From Shimia_B sp038528385 (GTDB taxonomy: Bacteria > Pseudomonadota > Alphaproteobacteria > Rhodobacterales > Rhodobacteraceae), in contig JBCBET010000004.1 in NCBI GenBank assembly GCA_038528385.1, positions 62,001 to 126,000 on the forward strand: a stretch of DNA of 64,000 nucleotides. The letters are read 5' to 3'. Below are positions 31,559 through 39,435 of the stretch, piece after piece (the stretch's first letter is position 1; every line of letters starts with the position of its first letter). A program made the translations under genes and the position numbers. The notes beneath the pieces are model-generated. The model saw only the letters and a program-made list of their open reading frames with translations, was not told the DNA's origin and ran no database searches.

Positions 31559-32392
31559 TCACCCGGTGGGGCGGAGGTCGTCGGGCAATTGCCGCAGGAA
31601 GCGGTGCATGCGGTCGGGAAAATACCCCCGCGCCTGCATCTCCGCCACGGCCCAGGCCGCGACCGCGGGGCGGCGTCTCACGTTTTTGCGGAAGAGCGAC
31701 AAAAGGTATGTGGGCTGGCCGCGCTTGGCCCGGCGCAGGGTGGCCACGTCTCCGGCGATGTTGCGCCCGTCCATGAGGTCGCGCGTGATGCGCGACAGGA
31801 GCCCGGCATCGGCGATGATCTTGGAGGTCTGGTGCCCCGAGCAGGGGATCGGCACGCGATCGGTGCGGTTCCCCGGCAGCGCGAAGTTCTCCACGTGCTG
31901 CCGGTCCCGGTGCACGCTGTCGTAGAACACGCGGTAGCGCCCCGCGCAGTGCTCGCGCGGCACGTAGAACGGGCGCGCGTCATCGTAATCGTCCTTGAAG
32001 CCCGTCTCGTAGGGAAAGACGCCTGGGTCGATGTTGGAGATCGGGGAGAAGGCGATGACGAGCTCCGCGGGGTAGAACTCCGCCGCGCGGATGGCGCCGT
32101 AGCCCCCCATGGACGATCCCGTGAAGGTGGTGTGGCGGAAGTTGCGACACACGAGCCCGATGACCTCGGCCATCTCCTCGAAATCGTCCGCCTGGAACCA
32201 GTCGGGCCCGTTCGAGCGCACGAGGAGCGCGTTGAGGCCGTATTTCTCCGCGAATTTCGCGCCGTATTCGCGCTCCATGGCGCGCCGCGTGGCCCATCGG
32301 TGGGGAAAGAATACGGCGATCTTGTCGGCGCCGGCCCGTATTTCCACGTCGAGGGCAAAGGTGGGGCCCTCGAACATCCGCTCCTTGTACAC
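31559..32392 (-). CDS. Alpha/beta-hydrolase-like protein
   Basis: A 277-residue protein with the nucleophile elbow GSSMGGYGAIRAAEFYP (GxSxG, Ser near residue 94) and a strand before it (NFRHTTFTGSS). A His in PCSGHQTSK near residue 190 could complete a triad. The N-terminal IAVFFPHRWATRRAMEREYG suggests an esterase or acyl-protein role, but I cannot name a family. I used the GTG at 32392; an ATG at 32377 is in frame with AAGGAG very close to it. It is convergent with tRNA-Arg. Confidence 0.75.
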   Translation of the reverse strand: MYKERMFEGPTFALDVEIRAGADKIAVFFPHRWATRRAMEREYGAKFAEKYGLNALLVRSNGPDWFQADDFEEMAEVIGLVCRNFRHTTFTGSSMGGYGAIRAAEFYPAELVIAFSPISNIDPGVFPYETGFKDDYDDARPFYVPREHCAGRYRVFYDSVHRDRQHVENFALPGNRTDRVPIPCSGHQTSKIIADAGLLSRITRDLMDGRNIAGDVATLRRAKRGQPTYLLSLFRKNVRRRPAVAAWAVAEMQARGYFPDRMHRFLRQLPDDLRPTG

Positions 32393-32528
32393 GCTGGGCT
32401 GCCCCCCTCTTCCGCGATCCGGCTGGGCCCCTGCCGGACCGTGCCCCTGGCCGCCGACGGAGTGATGTCTCCGTTCGGTCTTGCCCTCTCCTGCTCGCCG
32501 CGATCATGACCGCGCCGCGCGCGCCAGG

Positions 32529-33317
32529 CTAGCCCAAGAATGCGTGGAGCGCCTCCGCGGCCTCGTCGGAGCGCTCGAAATGGAGGAAGTGGCCGCAGCC
32601 CTCCAGCGCCCTGAGCGTGGCACGGGAAAGGCGCGCCTGCATGGCCTCGACATCGGCGAGCGGGACCATGCGGTCCTCCACGGCGGCCAGAAGCAGGACG
32701 GGCACGGTGATCTCCGGCAGACGCGCGCGCAGGTCCACCCGGGCGCAGGCGGTGAAGTCGTTCACGAGGACCTCCGCGCCCGCGGTCGTCATGCGCCGCC
32801 GCACCACCTCGCGATACATGGGCATCGTCGATTTGTGCCAGCACGCGCGGGAGATCGCGCCCACGGTGGCGTCGGTGTTGTTCGCAAGCCCGTCGAGGAG
32901 GTCCTGGCTCACGTTGATCTTGGCCCCGCCGCCGATGAGGCAGAGGGAGTGCAGCCGGTCGGGCGCGGCGAGCGCCGTGGCCACCGCGATGGCCGCCCCC
33001 ATGGAATGGCCCACGAGGCAGACATGGGCCAGGTCGTGGTCCTCGAGGAAGGCGGCGACGGCGGCAGCGTAGGTGTCGATATCGGCGGCGCTCTGCCCGC
33101 CGCTGTCGCCGTGGCCCGGAAGGTCGAGCGCGTAGACCGGCCGGGACTGGAGCACGTGCCCGCCCTGGCCCGGCGCGCGGGTTTTTCCCGCCTCCGGGGT
33201 CGCGGTGATGTTGCGCCAGGGGATGGCGAAATCGAGGTGAGAGCCCCCGGCCCCGTGGATCAGCACCAGCGTAGGCGCGCCCGGCGCCGGCGTCACGCCG
33301 TTGAATGTATGGTGCAT
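32529..33317 (-). CDS. Alpha/beta hydrolase
   Basis: A 262-residue hydrolase: the oxyanion motif LVLIHGAGGSHLDF, PVYALDLPGHGDSGG, the nucleophile elbow LVGHSMGAAIAVA, an acid in LLLAAVEDRMVP and the catalytic His in GCGHFLHFE. These place it in the large esterase/haloalkane-type alpha/beta-hydrolase family; the substrate is unknown. The ATG at 33317 is chosen because the HG motif follows at the expected distance. Confidence 0.87.
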   Translation of the reverse strand: MHHTFNGVTPAPGAPTLVLIHGAGGSHLDFAIPWRNITATPEAGKTRAPGQGGHVLQSRPVYALDLPGHGDSGGQSAADIDTYAAAVAAFLEDHDLAHVCLVGHSMGAAIAVATALAAPDRLHSLCLIGGGAKINVSQDLLDGLANNTDATVGAISRACWHKSTMPMYREVVRRRMTTAGAEVLVNDFTACARVDLRARLPEITVPVLLLAAVEDRMVPLADVEAMQARLSRATLRALEGCGHFLHFERSDEAAEALHAFLG

Positions 33318-33522
33318 GGGTGCCTCCCCCTCCGCCCCGGATAGTCTGGCTTTCTTCGGCGAAACTGCCCGAAACCGACACCGGGCACTGTCATTTGGGC
33401 GGAAACGCTGCGTTCTGCGCGGGAGCCTTGCACCGGCCATGGGGTGCCGTAGCGTTAACCATGTCCGAGGCCCGGGTGGGGAATCGGTTCGGGTCAGGCT
33501 GTGGCCCAGAGAGTGGGGATAC

Positions 33523-33816
33523 ATGAAGAAAACGATGATGGGCGCGGCCCTGACTGCATGCGTTTTGGCATCGGGCGCGGCGACGCCCGCGCGGGCGACC
33601 GATGTGGCGACCGCGGTGCTGGGCGTTCAGGCGCTGGTGACGCTGGGCTTCGCGCTCAGCGGGGCGCAGAACCAGGGCGGCACATCGGTGAACACAGAAT
33701 ACGCGCTGACCGGGCAGGGCACGCCGGTGGATAACGGACGCTACGCGGCGCGGCAGCCGGTGCGGATCGTCTGCCATCCCTATCCGGGGACCTGCCGGAC
33801 CGAGCCGGCGCACTAG
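33523..33816 (+). CDS. Small secreted protein of unknown function
   Basis: A 97-residue protein with a signal peptide (MKKTMMGAALTACVLASGAA, cut near ARA). The mature part is short, with one hydrophobic stretch (TAVLGVQALVTLGFALSG) and two cysteines near the C-terminus (VCHPYPGTC) that could form a disulfide. I do not recognise a family. A TTAACC half-site resembling the CtrA motif lies at about 33455, upstream. Confidence 0.65.
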   Translation: MKKTMMGAALTACVLASGAATPARATDVATAVLGVQALVTLGFALSGAQNQGGTSVNTEYALTGQGTPVDNGRYAARQPVRIVCHPYPGTCRTEPAH

Positions 33817-33822
33817 GGCCGC

Positions 33823-34527
33823 TCAGACCATCTTGATGACGTCCTTGTCGATGGAGAGCATGTAGCCCTTCCGGGCGATGTTCTTGACGAGAAGCTCGCT
33901 CACCATCTGGTTGCCCAGCGCGTCGCGCAGGCGCTTGATGCGGGTGGCCCCGGCGGCCTCCTCGCAATCGGAGGCGCTGCGCCCGGAAATGACGCCCTCG
34001 AGCTCCGCACCGGTGAGGACATCGCCGTCCATCCGCGCCTCCGCCAGGACCGAGAGCGTCTCGATGGCGGCCGGCGTCAGCTTGAATTCCATGTTGTTGA
34101 GGTAGACCACGTTCTCGTCGCGAGAGATCAGGAGGGAGTTCACCTGGATCCCCGTCCGCTCGATCTCGCCCATGCGGCGGGTCATGGCGACGAGCGCCAC
34201 GAGAAAGACGAGCGTCGCCACGAGGAGCGCGGTGGCGAAGACGAGCAGCACGAAGATCACGAGCCGGTAGCTCGCCAGCACGTCCGAGAAGGCGGTGCCC
34301 GATTGCGCGATGATCTCGAGAAGCTTGATCTCCGCCTCGCTCGTGAGGGTGTCGTTTTCGACGAAGATCGCCTCCACCCGCTGGTTGAAGGCATCGGCAT
34401 CGGGCAGCGTCAAGAGCAGTGCGGCCCCCGCCACGGCGAGGATCGCCACGATCGCGGCGACGCCCAGCATCACCACGCGGCTCCCCGCGGCGCGGGTCTC
34501 AGAAGCGGAGGAAGTAGAGTCCGGCAC
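33823..34527 (-). CDS. Membrane protein with a C-terminal winged-helix domain
   Basis: About 234 residues. One helix at about residues 18-42 (LGVAAIVAILAVAGAALLLT) and a second at about 92-120 (LVIFVLLVFATALLVATLVF) flank a loop of about 50 residues. The C-terminal 100 residues resemble an OmpR-type winged helix (EFKLTPAAIETLSVLAEARM; GATRIKRLRDALGNQMVSEL; NIARKGYML). The DNA-binding domain therefore follows the membrane part, the reverse of ToxR/CadC. I chose the GTG at 34527, after a weak AGAG site; an ATG at 34470 would cut into the first helix. It overlaps the upstream small secreted gene by 29 bases. Confidence 0.72.
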   Translation of the reverse strand: MPDSTSSASETRAAGSRVVMLGVAAIVAILAVAGAALLLTLPDADAFNQRVEAIFVENDTLTSEAEIKLLEIIAQSGTAFSDVLASYRLVIFVLLVFATALLVATLVFLVALVAMTRRMGEIERTGIQVNSLLISRDENVVYLNNMEFKLTPAAIETLSVLAEARMDGDVLTGAELEGVISGRSASDCEEAAGATRIKRLRDALGNQMVSELLVKNIARKGYMLSIDKDVIKMV

Positions 34528-34792
34528 TCTCTTGCCTTTCCGCGAGCCCGGTATCGTCGAAGACCGAGACGATGTTGAGAAGGGTCCAACCGCCCTCCGC
34601 CACGCGAGGGGCGAGCTGAACGCGGGCATTGGCGGGCGTGCAGGGGCCGCTGATCTCCGCCACGCCGTAATGGAGGCGCAGCGGATCGTCCTGCTTGGCC
34701 TTGTAATCGGCAAAGCAGGCGGCCTGGGCCGTGGAGGCCAGGAGCGCGAAGGCGCCCGGAAGAAGGAGCCGGGAGAGGAGGGACCGTGTCAT
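34499..34792 (-). CDS. Small secreted protein, coupled to the membrane winged-helix gene
   Basis: A 97-residue protein with a signal peptide (MTRSLLSRLLLPGAFALLAS, cut near TAQA). The mature part reads ACFADYKAKQDDPLRLHYGV and has two cysteines (ACFADY and SGPCTPANA) that may pair in the periplasm. The sequence looks conserved and well formed, but I cannot name a family. It overlaps the membrane winged-helix gene by 29 bases, suggesting a functional pair, possibly a periplasmic partner of that sensor (inference). Confidence 0.78.
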   Translation of the reverse strand: MTRSLLSRLLLPGAFALLASTAQAACFADYKAKQDDPLRLHYGVAEISGPCTPANARVQLAPRVAEGGWTLLNIVSVFDDTGLAERQESAGLYFLRF

Positions 34793-34951
34793 GGGCCGAC
34801 CGTGCCTGGCGTCCGTCCGATATTCAATATCCCGCCCGGGGCCCGCCGCCGTTATCGCCTATCAGGCGGGCGTTATTGTCTGATCGAGGGGCCCGGGCCC
34901 AGCCTTTCCCCATCACCCGGGCACGCTGCCCGCCCAAGATGAGGAAAGAAG

Positions 34952-35449
34952 ATGATGAAACCCTTTTCCGCCCTGATCCTGTCCGGTGTCCTCGCCGTGA
35001 CGTCGCTCACCCCCGCCCCGGCGCGCGCCGCCGACGGGGAAGACCTGGCCAAGCTCCTGCTCGGGGCGCTGGTGCTCTACGGCATCGCCGATGCCGTGCA
35101 GGACAACCGTCGCAAGGAGACGGCGCGCAAGGCTCCGGCCCCCCAGCAGAAGGCCGTGGAACCCGCGCCGCGCCTGCGCCATGGCGGGGTCATCACGCCC
35201 GCGGGCCCCCGGGGGCATCGCCAGCACCATGGCGGGGCGCGCCGGGCCTTCCTGCCGGTGTCCTGCATCCTCCATCACCAGCGCTGGGACGGCACGCACC
35301 GGACCGTCTTCGGCAACCAGTGCCTGCGCAAGAATTACCGCCACTACGCCTCGCTCCCGCAGAATTGCTACCGCCGGTTCGACACCGTGCGCGGCAATCG
35401 CGTGGGCTGGGGGCCGCGCTGCCTGCGCCGCGCTGGGTACACGTGGTGA
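34952..35449 (+). CDS. Secreted Arg/His-rich protein of unknown function
   Basis: A 165-residue protein with a signal peptide (KPFSALILSGVLAVTSLTPA). A hydrophobic patch (KLLLGALVLYGIADAV) follows, then a basic linker, and a Cys-containing C-terminal domain (VSCILHHQRWDGTHRTVFGN; CLRKNY; NCYRRFDT; CLRRAGYTW) with four cysteines. It is probably periplasmic. I do not recognise a named family. Start ATG at 34952 or 34955, after GAGGAAAGAAG. A terminator follows at 35488. Confidence 0.7.
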   Translation: MMKPFSALILSGVLAVTSLTPAPARAADGEDLAKLLLGALVLYGIADAVQDNRRKETARKAPAPQQKAVEPAPRLRHGGVITPAGPRGHRQHHGGARRAFLPVSCILHHQRWDGTHRTVFGNQCLRKNYRHYASLPQNCYRRFDTVRGNRVGWGPRCLRRAGYTW

Positions 35450-35487
35450 GCAGGCTGCGGCGCGCGTTGGTCACGCGGCCGCAGCGG

Positions 35488-35524
35488 GGGAGGGGAGAGC
35501 ATGGGCTCCCCTCCCTCTTTTTTT
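35488..35524. terminator. Rho-independent terminator
   Basis: GGGAGGGGAGAGC pairs with GGCTCCCCTCCC (with a small bulge), then TCTTTTTTT. It lies 39 bases after the 34952 gene's stop and just before the convergent DinB-family gene ends. Confidence 0.85.
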
Positions 35525-35534
35525 GCGCGCGGCG

Positions 35535-36044
35535 TCAGGCGCCTTCGAGCCACATCATCATGATGTCGGTGGGGGCGGTTTCCACGCCGAGGCCGGTGAG
35601 GAGCGCATGGACCTGCCCGCGGTGATGGGTCTGGTGGTTGAAGATCTGGGTGGCCATGACGGAGACCGGCGTCTCCACGCGCCTCCCGCCCGGATGCCAA
35701 GGGCGGGCGACGCCGAGCTCCTCGGCGGTGACGGCCTCCGCCCAGGCCGTGAGGCGCGCGTCCATGTCGGCGCGCAGCGTGCGGTACGCGGCCCAGTCGC
35801 GCGGGGCGTCGGTATAGGGGAAGCCCGCCCCGATCCGCTCCGCCTCGCCCGTGTCGCCCGTGATGCGCGCCAGCCAGACGGCATCGTCCCAGAGGATGTG
35901 GTTGAGCGTCTGCGCGATGGAGCCGAAGAACGCACCGCGATCCTCCCAGCGCTGGGCGTCGGTGAGCGTCTCCGCCGCGGCGAGGATATGCGCGTTCTGC
36001 CAGGCATTGTAGCGGGCCAGGAGGCGGGCGTGGTCCGGGGTCAT
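35535..36044 (-). CDS. DinB-family metal-binding protein
   Basis: A 169-residue four-helix protein of the DinB superfamily. Putative metal ligands are the His of LNHILWDD (near residue 50) and the pair in NHQTHHRGQVH (near residues 139-147), the classic N-terminal H and C-terminal HxxxH arrangement. Relatives act as thiol S-transferases or have unknown roles; it is unrelated in function to polymerase IV, the other DinB. It is divergent from rnhB, which begins about 110 bases away. Confidence 0.88.
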   Translation of the reverse strand: MTPDHARLLARYNAWQNAHILAAAETLTDAQRWEDRGAFFGSIAQTLNHILWDDAVWLARITGDTGEAERIGAGFPYTDAPRDWAAYRTLRADMDARLTAWAEAVTAEELGVARPWHPGGRRVETPVSVMATQIFNHQTHHRGQVHALLTGLGVETAPTDIMMMWLEGA

Positions 36045-36153
36045 GGTCGGCTCTCCGCTGTGGTCCCCGCAATCTCGCGCAAGCGGCGTCCCCTGTCATC
36101 CCGCGTCATCCCGCCCTTGCGGGCCCGCCTGCCGGGATGCCATGGGCAGAGCG

Positions 36154-36774
36154 ATGAAGGAGATGCCCGATTTCCGTTTCGAAGAGGCCGCCCGCGCGCG
36201 GGGGCTGGCGCGTGTCTGCGGCGTGGACGAGGCGGGGCGCGGCCCGCTGGCCGGGCCGGTGGTGGCGGCGGCGGTGGTCCTCGATCCCGGCGACATCCCC
36301 GGCGGGCTCAACGATTCGAAGGCGCTGACCAAGGCGCGGCGCGAGACGCTTTATGCCGAGATCACCGCGCGCGCCGCCTGGGCCGTGGGAGAGGCCAGCG
36401 TGGAGGAGATCGACGAGATCAACATCCTGCGCGCCTCGCATCTGGCCATGGCGCGCGCGGTGGCGGGGCTCGGCCCCGTGGGGCTCGCGCTCATCGACGG
36501 GACCATGATCCCCGGCGATCTCACCTGCCCCGCGGAGGCCATCGTAAGGGGCGACGGGCGCTGCCTGAGCATCGCCGCGGCCTCAATCGTGGCCAAAATC
36601 TGGCGGGATCGTGTCATGTATGATTTGGCGCAACACCATCCCGGCTACGGCTGGGAGACGAACCAGGGCTATCCCACAAAAAGCCATATTTCAGCGCTCC
36701 GAAATCTGGGGGTGACCCCACACCATAGACGGTCCTTCAAGCCGGTACACAATATGTTGTGGCAAGAAAAATAA
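36154..36774 (+). CDS. rnhB: Ribonuclease HII
   Basis: Removes ribonucleotides from RNA-DNA hybrids. Family blocks are VCGVDEAGRGPLAGPVVAAA (catalytic Asp-Glu), GLNDSKALTKARRE, LIDGT (third acid), SIAAASIVAKIWRDRVM (fourth acid) and PGYGWETNQGYPTKSH. The length is 206 residues from the ATG at 36154; the ATG at 36142 is also in frame. rnhB next to ccrM is a common order in Alphaproteobacteria. Confidence 0.95.
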   Translation: MKEMPDFRFEEAARARGLARVCGVDEAGRGPLAGPVVAAAVVLDPGDIPGGLNDSKALTKARRETLYAEITARAAWAVGEASVEEIDEINILRASHLAMARAVAGLGPVGLALIDGTMIPGDLTCPAEAIVRGDGRCLSIAAASIVAKIWRDRVMYDLAQHHPGYGWETNQGYPTKSHISALRNLGVTPHHRRSFKPVHNMLWQEK

Positions 36775-36784
36775 GTAAGCCCCT

Positions 36785-36823
36785 GATTCTTATAGTTTTT
36801 GACTTGGGAATCGGCTCTGATTC
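36785..36823 (+). promoter_or_regulatory. Cluster of three GANTC sites upstream of ccrM
   Basis: GATTC at 36785, GAATC at 36808 and GATTC at 36819 fit CcrM's recognition sequence GANTC and all lie within 39 bases. A TTGACT box (36799-36804) could be a -35 element. In Caulobacter, the ccrM promoter contains such sites and responds to methylation; the same feedback is inferred here. Confidence 0.65.
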
Positions 36824-36897
36824 ATCTTGAGGCCAACGAGCAGATCGCCCGTCAGAGGCGGCAACGTGGCCCGGGGTCACCCGGCAAAGAGGCAGTG

Positions 36898-38004
36898 ATG
36901 ATGAACGACGCGAAGGGCGCGGGGGCGCTTCCTTTGGACACGATCCTTGCGGGCGATTGCATCGCGGCGATGCAGGCTCTGCCGGAGGCGTCCGTGGATC
37001 TGATCTTCGCCGATCCGCCCTACAATCTCCAGCTGCGGCAGGAACTGCATCGGCCCGACGCCTCCCGCGTGGACGCCGTGACGAACGATTGGGACCACTT
37101 CGCGAGCTTCGCCGCCTATGACCGCTTCACCCGGGAGTGGCTCTCGGCCGCCAAGCGCCTCCTGAAGCCCCACGGCGCGCTCTGGGTGATCGGCAGCTAT
37201 CACAACATCTATCGCGTGGGCGCGGCGCTCCAGGATGCGGGCTTCTGGGTGCTCAACGACGTGGTCTGGCGCAAGTCGAACCCGATGCCCAATTTCCGCG
37301 GCAAGCGCTTCACCAATGCCCATGAGACGCTGATCTGGGCCTCCCGCGGGGAGGGCGCGAAATACACGTTCAACTACGAGGCGCTGAAGGCGCTCAACGA
37401 GGGCGTGCAGATGCGCTCGGACTGGGTGCTGCCGATCTGTACGGGCCATGAGCGGCTGAAGGATGCGCGTGGCGACAAGGCCCACCCCACGCAAAAGCCC
37501 GAGAGCCTGCTGCACCGCATCATCGTCGGCACGACCCATCCGGGCGACGTCATCCTCGACCCGTTCTTCGGCACCGGCACCACGGGCGCGGTGGCCAAGA
37601 TGCTCGGCCGCCACTGGATCGGGATCGAGCGCGAGGAAGAGTACCGCGAGATCGCCGCGCGCCGCATCGGCGATGTGCGCCGGCTCGATGCCGCCGCGCT
37701 CGAGGTTACGGCCTCGAAACGCGCCGAGCCGCGTGTCCCCTTCGGCCAGCTTGTCGAGCGCGGCATGCTGCGCCCGGGCGAGGTGCTCACCGGCCCCCGC
37801 GGCCAGACCGCCAAGGTCCGCGCCGATGGCACGCTCGTCTCCGGCACGCTCGCGGGCTCCATCCACCAGGTCGGCGCCAAGCTCGAAGGCGCGCCCTCCT
37901 GCAACGGCTGGGCCTACTGGAATTTCGAGAAAGACGGCAAGGAGATCTCCATCGACCTCCTGCGCCAACAGATCCGCTCGGAGATGCGCCAAAGACCCCT
38001 CTGA
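36898..38004 (+). CDS. ccrM: Cell-cycle adenine methyltransferase, GANTC-specific
   Basis: Solitary N6-adenine DNA methyltransferase of 368 residues. It is of the beta class: the catalytic DPPY motif (residues 39-42, FADPPYNLQL) comes before the SAM-binding DPFFGTGTTG (near residue 221). The C-terminal extension (FGQLVERGMLRPGEVLTGPR; GSIHQVGAKLEGAPSCNGWA) is the CcrM-specific domain needed for DNA recognition. No restriction enzyme is encoded nearby. I chose the ATG at 36898 after an AAAGAGG site; the next codon is also ATG. The gene has three candidate target sites in its own upstream region. Confidence 0.95.
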   Translation: MMNDAKGAGALPLDTILAGDCIAAMQALPEASVDLIFADPPYNLQLRQELHRPDASRVDAVTNDWDHFASFAAYDRFTREWLSAAKRLLKPHGALWVIGSYHNIYRVGAALQDAGFWVLNDVVWRKSNPMPNFRGKRFTNAHETLIWASRGEGAKYTFNYEALKALNEGVQMRSDWVLPICTGHERLKDARGDKAHPTQKPESLLHRIIVGTTHPGDVILDPFFGTGTTGAVAKMLGRHWIGIEREEEYREIAARRIGDVRRLDAAALEVTASKRAEPRVPFGQLVERGMLRPGEVLTGPRGQTAKVRADGTLVSGTLAGSIHQVGAKLEGAPSCNGWAYWNFEKDGKEISIDLLRQQIRSEMRQRPL

Positions 38005-38063
38005 GCGCCCGAGCCAACCCCCCTACCGCCGGTGCCTGTGGCCTGACGCATGGCACCAACTTC

Positions 38064-38096
38064 AGCCCCGCCCGTCACACGGCGGGGCTTTTTTTA
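38064..38096 (+). terminator. Rho-independent terminator after ccrM
   Basis: AGCCCCGCC / GGCGGGGCT with an 8-base loop is followed by TTTTTTTA, 59 bases after the ccrM stop. Confidence 0.92.
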
Positions 38097-38420
38097 CCCC
38101 GCGAGGTCGGAGAGCCAGTTGCCGTGCACCCAGCCCAAGGAGCCGCCCGGAAGCTCCACACCGCGCCAGGGGCCCTGAACGGTGATGACGGTGACGACGT
38201 CTCCGTTGACGAGTTCCCCGATCTTGCGGAATTCCGAACCCGGCCCGGTGCGAACCGATAGGAAGCCGTCGCCATCGGCGCGCAGGCCGGTGACGGTGCT
38301 CGTGGCGTAGCAGGCAGCCTGGTCATCCACGCAGTCCACGACGATGGGCACGTCGAGCGTCTGGGCGTGGACGGCATGGGCGAGGAAGGTCAGGAATATC
38401 AGCGGGATGGAAAGTCTCAT
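38094..38420 (-). CDS. Secreted bacterial SH3-domain protein
   Basis: A 108-residue protein with signal peptide MRLSIPLIFLTFLAHAVHA. The mature part contains a bacterial SH3 (SH3b) fold: FLSVRTGPGSEFRKIGEL, then VVTVITVQGPWRGVEL and LGWVHGNWL. Such domains bind cell-wall or protein ligands; no catalytic domain is attached. Two cysteines (VDCVDDQAACYA) may form a disulfide. Confidence 0.87.
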   Translation of the reverse strand: MRLSIPLIFLTFLAHAVHAQTLDVPIVVDCVDDQAACYATSTVTGLRADGDGFLSVRTGPGSEFRKIGELVNGDVVTVITVQGPWRGVELPGGSLGWVHGNWLSDLAG

Positions 38421-38493
38421 GGGGATGTCCTTTGTTTCAAATCGCCTTGAAGTTTGGGAGAAGATGGGTCGCGAAAATTGCGCCCGGCGGGTC

Positions 38494-39297
38494 TCAGGGC
38501 TGCGCCCAGATGCGGCGGCGTTGTTCCCAGATCTTCTCGCCGATGAGGCAGTCGTAGTCCGGGGCGGGGGCGAACTGTACAGGGATGATGTCGGGCCTGC
38601 GTGGGCCTGACGAGATCTCGAGGACGAGCTTGCGGCGCACCGCCTCGCCGAAATCCTGCCAATCGAGGACCGGGATCACGAAGGAGCCGGGTCCGCCGGT
38701 GACGCAGCTCCTGAAATAGGCGTCGAGGTCGTCGAGGTGCCACTGGCTACCCATGCCCTCCCGGGTCATCAGGGGCAGGCCGTTGATGGTGATCGCCTCC
38801 GCGAGGACGGCGTCGCGGGCCCTCTGCACGGGCCGGCCCTGGTTGTTGGGTCCGTCGCCGGAGACGTCGATCACCCGCCGCAGGCCCCGGTAGTCGTTGC
38901 CCTCGATCAACGCGGCGCCGAAGAGCAGCGCCTCCGAGATCGAGGTGCGGCGCATGGTGGGGTCGTAGCGGACGGTGAGGGCCTGCGCGAAATCGGCGAG
39001 GTCTCCGCGGCTCTCCACCACGCGCCACTCCACGATGACCTCCTGCGCGCTGGCCCATTCGACATAGGTGAGCGCAACCCGCTGGAGGAGCCCGGAGCGG
39101 ACGGCGGTGTAGACCTCGTCGGAGCGGAGCGCCTGGGCGTAGCCTTGACGCTGTATCTCCAGTTCGCGCTGCGTCATGGAGAGCGACACGTCCACGAGGA
39201 GCACCAGTTCGAGGTCCACCTCCATCCCCTCGGAGGCGGAGGATGCGGGGAGGAGGGCTGACCAGGCGGCGAGGGCGAGCGTCAGGACGCGGAGCAT
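38494..39297 (-). CDS. DUF1194 (VWA-like) secreted protein
   Basis: A 267-residue exported protein: a signal peptide (MLRVLTLALAAWSALLPASS), then a von Willebrand A-like domain whose metal-site motif is LLVDVSLSMTQ (DxSxS). The sequence RRVIDVSGDGPNNQGRPV is typical of DUF1194. Binding of a divalent metal and a protein partner is expected; the partner is unknown. Its start is about 270 bases downstream, in transcription order, of the alkB stop, so a common transcript is not evident. Confidence 0.88.
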   Translation of the reverse strand: MLRVLTLALAAWSALLPASSASEGMEVDLELVLLVDVSLSMTQRELEIQRQGYAQALRSDEVYTAVRSGLLQRVALTYVEWASAQEVIVEWRVVESRGDLADFAQALTVRYDPTMRRTSISEALLFGAALIEGNDYRGLRRVIDVSGDGPNNQGRPVQRARDAVLAEAITINGLPLMTREGMGSQWHLDDLDAYFRSCVTGGPGSFVIPVLDWQDFGEAVRRKLVLEISSGPRRPDIIPVQFAPAPDYDCLIGEKIWEQRRRIWAQP

Positions 39298-39435
39298 TGC
39301 GCAAGGGTTCGCGAAACCTGCCTCTACGTCAAGGTCGAAGACCGCGCCGCGTGCCGTCCATGTTCTGGGGCCGCGGGACGTCCTCGCTCAGGGGCCATAG
39401 GCAGTCGTGACTCACGGGCCGTAGGCCCAGGGCAC

